Below are positions 7,843-14,873 of a stretch of 35,712 bases of DNA, in pieces. A program made the position numbers and the translations under genes. This DNA is from Actinomycetota bacterium (GTDB taxonomy: Bacteria; Actinomycetota; Acidimicrobiia; Acidimicrobiales; Ilumatobacteraceae). The notes under the pieces were generated by a model. That model worked only from the letters and a program-made list of their open reading frames with translations, had not been told where the DNA came from and ran no database searches. Each line of letters begins with the position of its first letter. Position 1 is the stretch's first letter. The stretch covers positions 1-35,712 of the forward strand of contig RFQQ01000003.1 in assembly GCA_009924875.1 (NCBI GenBank). The letters are read 5' to 3'.

Positions 7843-10523
7843 GACTTCGCCGCGGCCCAGGTGTCTCCCCAGGCCACGTTGACCTCAAGGGGCACATCGA
7901 GCTCAGCGGCGCCCCGCATCAGATCCACGACGAGGGGCCCCACGGCATCGCATTCGGCTTCTGGCACCTCGACAAGCACCTCGTCGTGAACCTGCAACAC
8001 CAGCCTCGCAGCGTGGCCAGCCGAGTCGAGCGCCTCGTCAATACGCACCAGTGCGATCTTGAAGATGTCGGCCGCCAGGCCTTGAATGCCCGCGTTCATC
8101 GCCTGACGTTCACCCGCCTGACGCACCCTCCAGTTCGAGTCGAGTAGCTCGGGCACCGGGCGGCGGCGACCGAACAGCGTCTCGGTGAACCCCTTCGTGC
8201 GGGCCTCCGCCACGGTGCGGTCCATGTAGTCGCGCACATTCGGGAACGCCTGGAAGTACGCCTCGAGGATCGAGGCCGCCTCATCGGTCGGAATCGCCAA
8301 GCGCTGACCGAGACCGTAAGCCTCCATGCCGTAGGCGAGACCGTACGACACCATCTTCGCCTTCGATCGTTGATCGACCGTCACCTCGTCCGGGTCGACT
8401 TCGAAGACCCGGGCAGCCGTCGCGCGGTGGATGTCCTCCCCCGCAGTGAAGGCGCCGACGAGCCCCGGGTCGGCAGCGAGATGGGCGATACAGCGCAACT
8501 CAATCTGGTTGTAGTCGGCTACCAGCAGGCGATGCCCAGCCGTCGGCCGGAACGCGGTTCGGAAGACCCGACCCTCATCGGTGCGCACCGGGATGTTGTG
8601 CAGGTTCGGCCGATCGCTCGACAGACGCCCGGTGCGGGCGACCGTCTGGTGGAAGGTGGCGTGGATTCGCCCATCGGCGGCCACCTCGGCGATGAGGCCC
8701 TCGCCGTAGGTGCCTCGAAGCTTGTCGACCTCGCGGTGACGCAACAGCGGCTCGATGAACTCCGGCCACTGGTCGCGAAGCTTCTCGAGGGTCTGCGCGT
8801 CGGTGGAGTACCCGGACTTCGTCTTGCGCACACCGGCCGGCGACAGCCCCCGCTCCTCGTACAGCAGCTGACGCAATTGCGTGGGCGAATTGAGATTGAG
8901 TTCGGGCTGCCCGGCCTCGTCGCGCAAGCGCGCGGCCAACTCCTCGACTTCGGTCCGCAGGCGATCACCGATCTCGCGCAGCGCGTCGACATCGACCTCG
9001 ATCCCGAGATGCTCCATGCGCGCGAGCACCCTCACCAAAGGGGTCTCGATCTCGTCGAGCAGCTTCCTCGCACCAACCTCGTCGACCGCGGCGAGAATCG
9101 GCGCCGCGCACCGGGCGACCGCGAGCGCGGCATCGCCGGCCGACTGCGCACGGTCCTCATCCGCTCCACCGAGGTCGAGTTGCCCCGATGGCACCACACG
9201 CCGCTCGCCGAGCGAAAGGTCGGTGAAACGCTCCACCAGATCGGGGATCTCGTAATCACCGACGACCGGGTCGACGAGGTACGCGGCGATCGCGAGGTCG
9301 AGCTCGAGCCCGCGGAGATCGATACCGACGGGCAACAGCGAGCGCATCGCATCCTTCGCGCGGTGCATCCGAAGTCGCGAGTGGCCACCGAGAGCCGCGG
9401 AGACCGTCGGCTCGGCGAGCAGATCGACACCGACCCAGAGCACCTCTCCGGCGGCCTCATCCGTGACGAGGGCAATGCCGCTCACCGGGCTCCGACCCGG
9501 CTCCGACTCGAAGTCGACGGCCACATGCAACACCTCGACCGCGTCGATGGCTGCGACCACGGACGTCGCGTCCGCAGCGGTCGACACCCTCGCGGAGATC
9601 GCCTCGACCGGAACCTCGACTGGGGGCTCCTCAATCGTGACACCGCCCAATTCTCCGAGGACCGACTCGAGGCGTCCCAACAACTGGGAGAACTCCAGCA
9701 CGCCGAACAGGCGGCGCAACTCGGCGCTGTCCGGGGTGAGCGCGAGCGTCTCCGCCGACAGGTCTCCGACCGGGGCATCGGTTCGCAAGATCATGAGATC
9801 GTGGTTGTGACGAGCCCGATCCTCGTTCGCGGCGAGGTTCTCGCGCAGCTTCGGGGTCTGCTCATCGAGGGCCGCGAAAATCCCATCGAGACCGCCGTGC
9901 GCGTTGATGAGCTTCGCCGCCGTCTTCTCGCCAACACCCGGAACCCCGGGCAGGTTGTCGCTCGGGTCGCCTCGCAACGCCGCGTACTGCGGGTAGAGCG
10001 CGGGGGTGACCCCCGTCCGCTCGAGGATGCCGGCCTCGTCGTAGAGCGCGTAGTCGCTGACTCCCCGCTTGTTGTAGAGCACGCGGATGTGCGGGTCGCG
10101 GACCAACTGGTAGCTGTCGCGGTCACCGGTCACGATGATCACGTCGTCGCCGCGAGCCGCGAGGCCGTCGGCCGCCGTCGCGATGAGGTCGTCCGCCTCC
10201 CAACCCGCCGCCTCCACCTGATGGATGCCCGCTGCCGCGAGCACCTCACGAACCACCGGGAGCTGCTGACGGAGCGTGTCGGGGGTCGACTCGCGCTGCG
10301 CCTTGTACTCGGGTTCCGCCTCGTGGCGGAACGTCGGCTCCGGGCGATCGAAGGCGACGAGCACCCCATCGGGACGCTGATCTCGGAGCACGTTCACGAG
10401 CATCGACACCAGCCCGAACACGGCGTTCGTTGGCTGTCCCGTGCTCGTCGCCATGTCCTCAGGCAGAGCGAAATACGCCCGATAGGTCAGCGAGTTCCCG
10501 TCGATGAGGAGATGCAGCGCCAC
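7839..10523 (-). CDS. polA: DNA polymerase I
   Basis: Repair and Okazaki-fragment-processing polymerase, 894 residues from the GTG at 10521-10523 (reads MALHLLIDGNSLTYRAYFAL). The N-terminal 5'-3' nuclease domain is intact (LLIDGN, GWEADDLIATAA, VTGDRDSYQLV, GDPSDNLPGVPGVGEKTA). The middle 3'-5' exonuclease-like domain is partly degenerate: a D-F-E resembles the first acidic motif, but the last motif (Y-x-x-x-D) has Gln for Tyr (QSAGD). The polymerase domain has motif A DYNQIELR, motif B RSKAKMVSYGLAYG and motif C LQVHDEV. The frame is open further upstream to 10580 but would overlap pdtaR; the GTG, 13 nt after the pdtaR stop with GAGG upstream, is preferred. The 3' end overlaps the methyltransferase gene. 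Confidence 0.97.
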   Translation of the reverse strand: MALHLLIDGNSLTYRAYFALPEDMATSTGQPTNAVFGLVSMLVNVLRDQRPDGVLVAFDRPEPTFRHEAEPEYKAQRESTPDTLRQQLPVVREVLAAAGIHQVEAAGWEADDLIATAADGLAARGDDVIIVTGDRDSYQLVRDPHIRVLYNKRGVSDYALYDEAGILERTGVTPALYPQYAALRGDPSDNLPGVPGVGEKTAAKLINAHGGLDGIFAALDEQTPKLRENLAANEDRARHNHDLMILRTDAPVGDLSAETLALTPDSAELRRLFGVLEFSQLLGRLESVLGELGGVTIEEPPVEVPVEAISARVSTAADATSVVAAIDAVEVLHVAVDFESEPGRSPVSGIALVTDEAAGEVLWVGVDLLAEPTVSAALGGHSRLRMHRAKDAMRSLLPVGIDLRGLELDLAIAAYLVDPVVGDYEIPDLVERFTDLSLGERRVVPSGQLDLGGADEDRAQSAGDAALAVARCAAPILAAVDEVGARKLLDEIETPLVRVLARMEHLGIEVDVDALREIGDRLRTEVEELAARLRDEAGQPELNLNSPTQLRQLLYEERGLSPAGVRKTKSGYSTDAQTLEKLRDQWPEFIEPLLRHREVDKLRGTYGEGLIAEVAADGRIHATFHQTVARTGRLSSDRPNLHNIPVRTDEGRVFRTAFRPTAGHRLLVADYNQIELRCIAHLAADPGLVGAFTAGEDIHRATAARVFEVDPDEVTVDQRSKAKMVSYGLAYGMEAYGLGQRLAIPTDEAASILEAYFQAFPNVRDYMDRTVAEARTKGFTETLFGRRRPVPELLDSNWRVRQAGERQAMNAGIQGLAADIFKIALVRIDEALDSAGHAARLVLQVHDEVLVEVPEAECDAVGPLVVDLMRGAAELDVPLEVNVAWGDTWAAAKS

Positions 10524-10536
10524 GGGAGGGTCGACC

Positions 10537-11115
10537 TCAGCCGGGGCGGAGCGATCCGTCGAGGATGCGGTCGGCCACATCGCGCATCCGGACCCGCTCC
10601 GACATGGCGGTGCGCTGGATGAACGAGAAGGCGTCGGATTCCGACATCCCGACCTGGTCGATCAAGAGACCCTTCGCGCGATCGACCAACTTGCGGGCTT
10701 CGAGCTGCTCACCGAGGGCGTCGATTTCTCCAGTCAGGTCGCGGAGCTCTCGGAACCGTCCGATGGCGACCTCGATCGCGGGAACGAGATCGCTCCGCTG
10801 GAACGGCTTCACGAGGAAGGCGAGCGCACCCGCGTCACGAGCCTGCTCGATCACCTCGCGCTGACTGAAGGCCGTCAGCATGAGCACCGCGCAGAGCTTC
10901 TCGGAGGTGATGACCCCGGCCGCCTGAAGACCGTCCATCCCGGGCATCTTCACGTCGAGGATCGCGAGATCAGGAGCGAGATCGCGGACGAGGCCGACGA
11001 CCTCATCCCCCCGCCCCGTCTCCGCCACGACCTCGTAGCCCTCCTCCTCGAGGGTCTCGCGCAGATCCATGCGGATGATGGCCTCGTCCTCAGCGATGAC
11101 CACGCGGATGGCCAT
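10537..11115 (-). CDS. pdtaR: ANTAR-domain response regulator (PdtaR-like)
   Basis: A 192-residue two-domain regulator. The receiver has the acidic pair in VVIAEDEAIIR, phospho-acceptor Asp54 in AILDVKMPG, and the conserved Lys in FLVKPF. The C-terminal ANTAR RNA-binding domain is recognisable by the tail RAKGLLIDQVGMSESDAFSF followed by IQRTAM. ANTAR proteins bind paired hairpins in nascent mRNA and act as antiterminators after phosphorylation. I chose the ATG at 11113-11115 because GAGG lies 9 nt upstream; the longer open frame gives an unrelated Ser/Pro-rich extension. polA follows after 13 nt; the same pdtaR-polA proximity is known in mycobacteria. No cognate histidine kinase of the PdtaS type is present in the window. 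Confidence 0.92.
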   Translation of the reverse strand: MAIRVVIAEDEAIIRMDLRETLEEEGYEVVAETGRGDEVVGLVRDLAPDLAILDVKMPGMDGLQAAGVITSEKLCAVLMLTAFSQREVIEQARDAGALAFLVKPFQRSDLVPAIEVAIGRFRELRDLTGEIDALGEQLEARKLVDRAKGLLIDQVGMSESDAFSFIQRTAMSERVRMRDVADRILDGSLRPG

Positions 11116-11140
11116 CAGCAGGCACCTCGGCGCGGAGCGT

Positions 11141-11434
11141 TCATCGGGTGGCCGCGGCGATCCGGTCGAGCAGCTCGTCCTGACGGCGCTCGAGGTCCGA
11201 GATCTCGTCGACGAGATGGAGACGGTGACGATCGAGGGCGGAGGCATGCCGTCGGGCATCAGCCGCCTCGAACTCGGCGAGCGGGGTCTCCGACACCAGG
11301 GCCCTCAGTGCCTGGTCATCGGCCTCGGAGGCGACCACCGCGCACTGCTCCTCGATCTGGGCGAGCTCGTGGCGCAGTTCCGCGATACGGGCAGCATTCT
11401 GCGCCAAACGACGTTCCGCGAGCCAGGTGGCCAT
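11141..11434 (-). CDS. Small coiled-coil protein of unknown function
   Basis: 97 residues, almost entirely predicted helix with heptad-like spacing of Leu, Ala and Ile (ELRHELAQIEEQ, HLVDEISDLERRQDELLDRI). No Cys and no membrane segment. It starts MATWLAERRLAQNAARIAELR. The ATG at 11432-11434 has a TAGCAT box 6 nt upstream (leaderless spacing). It lies between the tRNA and pdtaR, 25 nt before the pdtaR ATG, so it probably shares a transcript with pdtaR. I do not recognise the family. The strand, codon character and flanking signals make it a believable gene; function is unknown. Confidence 0.7.
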   Translation of the reverse strand: MATWLAERRLAQNAARIAELRHELAQIEEQCAVVASEADDQALRALVSETPLAEFEAADARRHASALDRHRLHLVDEISDLERRQDELLDRIAAATR

Positions 11435-11440
11435 CCCAAC

Positions 11441-11446
11441 ATGCTA
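11441..11446 (-). promoter_or_regulatory. Candidate -10 box (TAGCAT) of the coiled-coil gene and pdtaR unit
   Basis: TAGCAT on the minus strand, 6 nt before the ATG at 11434, compatible with a leaderless mRNA. It lies about 55 nt downstream of the tRNA 3' end. Confidence 0.45.
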
Positions 11447-11499
11447 GGCCGACCTCCCCCGGACCCACCGGAGTCCAGCGGGGAGGCCCTGAGCCGCAT

Positions 11500-11575
11500 T
11501 GGTGCCCCGAGTCGGATTCGAACCGACACTGGACGGTGTTTGAGACCGCTGCCTCTGCCGTTGGGCTACCGGGGC
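11500..11575 (-). tRNA. tRNA-Leu-like (anticodon CAA), class I with short variable loop
   Basis: Minus-strand cloverleaf. Acceptor stem GCCCCGG pairs with TCGGGGC (one G-T at the inner end); discriminator A at 11503 and an encoded CCA at 11500-11502. The D arm is GCC/GGC with a GG in the loop. The anticodon stem GCGGT/ACCGT carries loop CTCAAAC, giving anticodon CAA, which reads UUG (leucine). The variable region is only CCAGT (5 nt), then T arm GTCGG-TTCGAAT-CCGAC. Bacterial tRNA-Leu normally has a long variable arm, so this is atypical. I recall a short leucine tRNA near pdtaR in mycobacteria as well but cannot check it. A TAGGCT box lies 9 nt upstream of the 5' end. Confidence 0.88.
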
Positions 11576-11584
11576 GACCCCTCG

Positions 11585-11590
11585 AGCCTA
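11585..11590 (-). promoter_or_regulatory. Candidate -10 box (TAGGCT) of the tRNA gene
   Basis: TAGGCT on the minus strand ends 9 nt before the mature 5' end of the tRNA at 11575, which leaves room for a very short precursor leader. The divergent fabD promoter lies about 60 nt away. Confidence 0.4.
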
Positions 11591-11608
11591 CCCGCGGCGC
11601 ACCGTCGC

Positions 11609-11622
11609 CTACCGGCCGGTAG
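11609..11622. promoter_or_regulatory. 14-bp perfect palindrome between divergent tRNA and fabD promoters
   Basis: CTACCGGCCGGTAG is a perfect palindrome. It lies 25 nt upstream of the proposed fabD -10 (11647-11652) and 19 nt upstream of the tRNA -10, so it covers or touches the -35 regions of both. It could be an operator for a dimeric regulator of fatty-acid genes. A palindrome of this length is also expected by chance a few times per window of this size in GC-rich DNA. Confidence 0.3.
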
Positions 11623-11646
11623 CCCTGCTCCGCCGGAACACCCGTC

Positions 11647-11652
11647 TAGCCT
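11647..11652 (+). promoter_or_regulatory. Candidate -10 box (TAGCCT) of the fab operon
   Basis: TAGCCT followed by 7 nt and the fabD GTG at 11660, compatible with a leaderless transcript. There is no Shine-Dalgarno before that GTG, which supports the idea. Confidence 0.5.
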
Positions 11653-11659
11653 CTCCGAC

Positions 11660-12835
11660 GTGCTCGCGTTCACCTTCCCCGGGCAGGGGTCGCAACGCCC
11701 CGGAATGGGGCGTCCATGGGCTGACCATGAGAGCTGGGAACTCGTCCACGAGGCGAGCGAGGTCGCCGGCCGCGACGTCGCCCGACTGCTGCTCGACGCC
11801 GACGCCGACGAGCTCCGTGATACCCGCAACGCCCAGCTCACGACCTTCGTCTCGAGCCTGATGGTGCTCGACGCGGTCGAGCGACTCGGCGTCGACGCCG
11901 ACGTGTACGCCGGGCACTCCCTTGGTGAGTACACCGCCCTCGCCGCCTCCGGAGCCCTCGGCTTCCCCGAAGGGGTCGCCCTGGTCGGCGCGCGGGCTGA
12001 CGCCATGCACGACGCCGGCCTCGAACGACCGGGAACCATGGCGGCCGTACTCGGTCTCGACGACGACAAGGTCGAAGTGGCCTGCAACCTCGCCGATGAC
12101 GAGGTGTGGGTAGCCAACTTCAACGCCCCCGGTCAGGTGGTGATCGCCGGCTCACCCGAGGGCGTCGCCTCCGCGAGCGCGCATGCGAAGGAACTCGGCG
12201 CGAAAAAAGTCATGCCGCTGCAGGTGTCCGGCGCCTTCCATACGCCGTTCATGAGTTCGGCCCGAGATCGACTGCGCGAGGCCATCGCCATCGCGTCAAT
12301 CCGCAGTAGCGACCTTCCCATCGTGTCGAATGTCGATTCCCTCGCCCACGACTCGGCCGATGACTGGACGAGCCTGCTCTCGGCCCAACTCACCAGTCCT
12401 GTCCGCTGGAAGCACGGCCTACTCGCCATGTCCCAGATGGGCGTCACCTCCTTCGCCGAGCTCGGACCCGGCGGGGTGCTCACCGGGATGGCGAAGCGCA
12501 CTCTCGACGACATCCACACCATCGCCGTCGCGACCCCCGACGACCTCGACCGCTTCGTCGAGTGGGTCGCGGGAACCGCGCCGCCCGCCCCGGCCGTCGA
12601 GCATGAGGGCGAGCACCTCTACCTCGCCGAGCGGTTCGTTGTCAGCCCGTCGGCCGGGGTGTTCTCCTCGGCTGGTCTCGCCGAAGGCAGCCCGATCGAC
12701 GTCGGTGCTGTCCTCGGACTCGTCGGAGACGATGAGGTCCGCTCCCCGTTCGCCGGAGTGTTCCAGTCCTACATCGCCGCCGACACCGAGCGAGTCGCGC
12801 CCCGACAGCCCATCGCCTGGCTTCGCACCTCATGA
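11660..12835 (+). CDS. fabD: Malonyl-CoA:ACP transacylase with a C-terminal lipoyl/biotinyl-like appendage
   Basis: Loads malonyl groups on ACP for type II fatty-acid synthesis. The catalytic core is complete: FTFPGQGSQ at residues 4-12, nucleophile Ser87 in GHSLGEY, Arg in GARADAM, His194 in SGAFHTPFM, and ELGPGGVLTGM. The start is the GTG at 11660-11662; the longer open frame crosses the tRNA and is excluded. At 391 residues it is about 80 longer than usual FabD. The extra C-terminus (from about residue 316) contains two similar halves, VVSPSAGVF at 327-335 and VRSPFAGVF at 360-368, each followed by a turn and a second strand, as in barrel-sandwich hybrid (biotinyl/lipoyl) domains. No Lys is present at the hairpin, so it is unlikely to be biotinylated or lipoylated. 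fabH follows 39 nt downstream. Confidence 0.95.
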   Translation: MLAFTFPGQGSQRPGMGRPWADHESWELVHEASEVAGRDVARLLLDADADELRDTRNAQLTTFVSSLMVLDAVERLGVDADVYAGHSLGEYTALAASGALGFPEGVALVGARADAMHDAGLERPGTMAAVLGLDDDKVEVACNLADDEVWVANFNAPGQVVIAGSPEGVASASAHAKELGAKKVMPLQVSGAFHTPFMSSARDRLREAIAIASIRSSDLPIVSNVDSLAHDSADDWTSLLSAQLTSPVRWKHGLLAMSQMGVTSFAELGPGGVLTGMAKRTLDDIHTIAVATPDDLDRFVEWVAGTAPPAPAVEHEGEHLYLAERFVVSPSAGVFSSAGLAEGSPIDVGAVLGLVGDDEVRSPFAGVFQSYIAADTERVAPRQPIAWLRTS

Positions 12836-12874
12836 TCGAACAGCCCGCAACGGGCGCCACAGGAGGTCTCTGAC

Positions 12875-13837
12875 ATGCCCGCAACCCGACCCGGCGCCAC
12901 CGGCGCCGTCATCTCCGGCTGGGGAACCGCCCTCCCCGAGAAGGTGGTCACCAACCACGACCTTGAGAAGACCCTCGACACCAGCGACGAGTGGATTGTC
13001 GCTCGCACCGGCATCTCCGAACGGCGGATCGGCGGCACGACCACCTCGCTCTCCGTCGAGTCGGGACAGGCGGCCCTCGACATGGCCGGGCTCACCCCCG
13101 AGCGGATCGACGCCCTCGTCGTCGCCACCACCACCCCCGACCGACAGTGGGGCACCGCGCCAATCATCCAACGCGAACTCGGCCTCTCTTGCGGGGCATT
13201 CGAGCTCAACGCGGCCTGCTCAGGCTTCGTCTACGGCCTCGTTAACGCCCACGGTCTCATCGCGATGGGAGCCGAGCGCGTGCTTCTCATCGGCACCGAC
13301 ACCCTGTCGAGGATCACCGACTGGAACGACCGGGGCACGGCGCCGTTGTTCGCCGACGGATCCGGGGCTGTGGTGCTCGAATCGACGCCCCACGGCAGCC
13401 AATTGCTCGGCTGGGACTTTGATGCCGACGGCTCAGCGAGCGAACTGCTCTGGGCCGAGGTCGGAGGAACGGTCAACATGGACGGCAAAGAGGTCTTCCG
13501 CCGGGCCGTTCGCATCATGGTCGACTCCGCTGAGAAGTCGATGCGCCACGCCGGTGTCACCGGCGACGACATCACCATGATCGTCCCCCACCAGGCCAAC
13601 ATTCGGATCATCCAAGCTGCCTGCGAGCGACTGGAGGTGCCCCTCGACCGCGCCTCCGTGGTCATTGACCGCACCGGCAACACCTCGTCGGCCTCCATCC
13701 CCCTCGCCCTCGCCGCCGCCCTCGAGGACGGTCGCATCGACCACGGTGACCTCGTGCTCCTTGTCGGATTCGGCGGAGGCATGACCGCAGCGAGCGCCGT
13801 TCTGAGATGGGGCGGCGAGAAGGGGGCATCGGCGTGA
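12875..13837 (+). CDS. fabH: Beta-ketoacyl-ACP synthase III
   Basis: Condenses an acyl-CoA starter with malonyl-ACP to begin fatty-acid synthesis. The 320 residues carry the catalytic triad: Cys115 in NAACSGF, His in VPHQANIRI, and Asn in RTGNTSSASIP. Also present are DEWIVARTGISERR near the N-terminus and GFGGGMTAASAVLRW at the end. A strong AGGAGG lies 8 nt before the ATG, in contrast with the leaderless fabD. Starter preference (straight or branched) cannot be read from sequence. The stop overlaps the GTG start of fabG by 4 nt. Confidence 0.96.
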   Translation: MPATRPGATGAVISGWGTALPEKVVTNHDLEKTLDTSDEWIVARTGISERRIGGTTTSLSVESGQAALDMAGLTPERIDALVVATTTPDRQWGTAPIIQRELGLSCGAFELNAACSGFVYGLVNAHGLIAMGAERVLLIGTDTLSRITDWNDRGTAPLFADGSGAVVLESTPHGSQLLGWDFDADGSASELLWAEVGGTVNMDGKEVFRRAVRIMVDSAEKSMRHAGVTGDDITMIVPHQANIRIIQAACERLEVPLDRASVVIDRTGNTSSASIPLALAAALEDGRIDHGDLVLLVGFGGGMTAASAVLRWGGEKGASA

Positions 13838-14550
13838 GCGACAACGGAAGGATCGTCCTCGTCACCGGAGGCTCACGGGGCATCGGCCTCGCCGTCGCCC
13901 ACCGCTTCGCCGCGGCCGGCGACCGAGTCGCGGTGACCTACAACTCGTCTCCGCCCCCTGATGGCCTCTTCGGGGTCCGCTGCGACGTCACCTCCACCGA
14001 CGACGTCGACCGCGCCTTCACCGAAGTCGAAGAGCACTTCGGCGGGGCCGTGCAGGTGCTGGTCTCCAACGCCGGCATCACGCGGGACGGACTCCTCCTG
14101 CGAATGGGCGAGGACGACTTCACCGCGGTCATCGACGCCAACCTGACCGCTGCCTACCGGGTGACGAAGCGCGCGGTCCAGCAGATGCTCCGCGCGCGGT
14201 CCGGCCGGATCATCCTGGTCTCCTCGGTCGTCGGCCTGCTCGGCGCGGCCGGTCAGGCGAACTACGCCTCGTCCAAGGCCGGACTCGTCGGTCTCGCTCG
14301 ATCCCTCGCCCGCGAGCTCGGCTCCCGCTCGATCACCGTCAACGTGGTCGCTCCCGGACCCGTCGCCACCGATATGACCGCGGCGCTCGGCGAGGGGCGC
14401 CTCGCTGAGATCACCGCCTCGGTGCCACTCGCCCGTATGGCCGAACCCGATGAGATCGCCGGGGTAGTCGAGTTCCTCGCCTCTCCCGACGCTGGCTACA
14501 TCACCGGAGCCGTTATTCCGGTTGATGGCGGCCTCGGTATGGGACACTGA
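13834..14550 (+). CDS. fabG: 3-oxoacyl-ACP reductase
   Basis: NADPH-dependent short-chain dehydrogenase that reduces the beta-keto group in fatty-acid elongation. TGGSRGIG gives the cofactor loop, NAG is the structural motif, and the catalytic Ser, Tyr and Lys are in VSSVVG and YASSK. VAPGPVATDMT and a final IPVDGGLGMGH are typical of FabG. The GTG at 13834 overlaps the fabH stop (GTGA), giving 238 residues; the upstream ATG at 13807 would overlap fabH by 31 nt and is less likely. Confidence 0.95.
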   Translation: MSDNGRIVLVTGGSRGIGLAVAHRFAAAGDRVAVTYNSSPPPDGLFGVRCDVTSTDDVDRAFTEVEEHFGGAVQVLVSNAGITRDGLLLRMGEDDFTAVIDANLTAAYRVTKRAVQQMLRARSGRIILVSSVVGLLGAAGQANYASSKAGLVGLARSLARELGSRSITVNVVAPGPVATDMTAALGEGRLAEITASVPLARMAEPDEIAGVVEFLASPDAGYITGAVIPVDGGLGMGH

Positions 14551-14579
14551 GCGTCCCGCCACGGACGCCCGCCACTACC

Positions 14580-14585
14580 TACACT
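14580..14585 (+). promoter_or_regulatory. Candidate internal promoter -10 (TACACT) before acpP
   Basis: TACACT sits in the 85-nt fabG-acpP gap and would start a transcript about 44 nt before the acpP ATG. Unlike most starts here, acpP has a leader with a clear AAGGAG 5 nt before the ATG. Extra expression of ACP relative to the enzymes would be sensible. Confidence 0.35.
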
Positions 14586-14635
14586 TGGCGACGACCAACG
14601 CGATCGCGGATTCCGCGACCCGACAAGGAGACGAC

Positions 14636-14872
14636 ATGGATCAGGAACTGTTCGCCCGCTTCAAGAAGTGCGCCGTCGAGGTGCTCTCGGTCTCGGATGA
14701 CCAGGTCACCGAGGACGCCAAGTTCGGTGACGACCTCGACGCCGACAGCCTCGACCTCGTCGAGCTCGTGATGGCCCTCGAGGAGGAGTTCGGCATCGAG
14801 GTTCCCGAGGAAGACCTCGAGGGGATCGAGACCGTCGGCCAGGCCTTCGCTCTCGTCACCAACAAGCTCTGA
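14636..14872 (+). CDS. acpP: Acyl carrier protein
   Basis: A 78-residue acidic helical carrier of growing acyl chains. The phosphopantetheine attachment site is Ser38 in DDLDADSLDLVELVM, followed by EEEFGIEVPEEDLEGIETVG. The start is the ATG at 14636-14638, with AAGGAG 5 nt upstream. It lies between fabG and fabF as in many bacterial fab clusters; fabF begins 1 nt after its stop codon. Confidence 0.98.
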   Translation: MDQELFARFKKCAVEVLSVSDDQVTEDAKFGDDLDADSLDLVELVMALEEEFGIEVPEEDLEGIETVGQAFALVTNKL

Positions 14873-14873
14873 G

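Noticed and set aside
8370-10622. 750-codon open frame on the plus strand opposite polA
   Set aside because: It lies wholly antisense to a certain polA and is Arg/Asp/Val-rich, as expected for the mirrored codon positions of GC-rich genes; no domain is recognisable.
11069-11659. Upstream extension of the fabD reading frame
   Set aside because: It would run through the tRNA gene and the start of pdtaR; the family N-terminus starts at the GTG at 11660.
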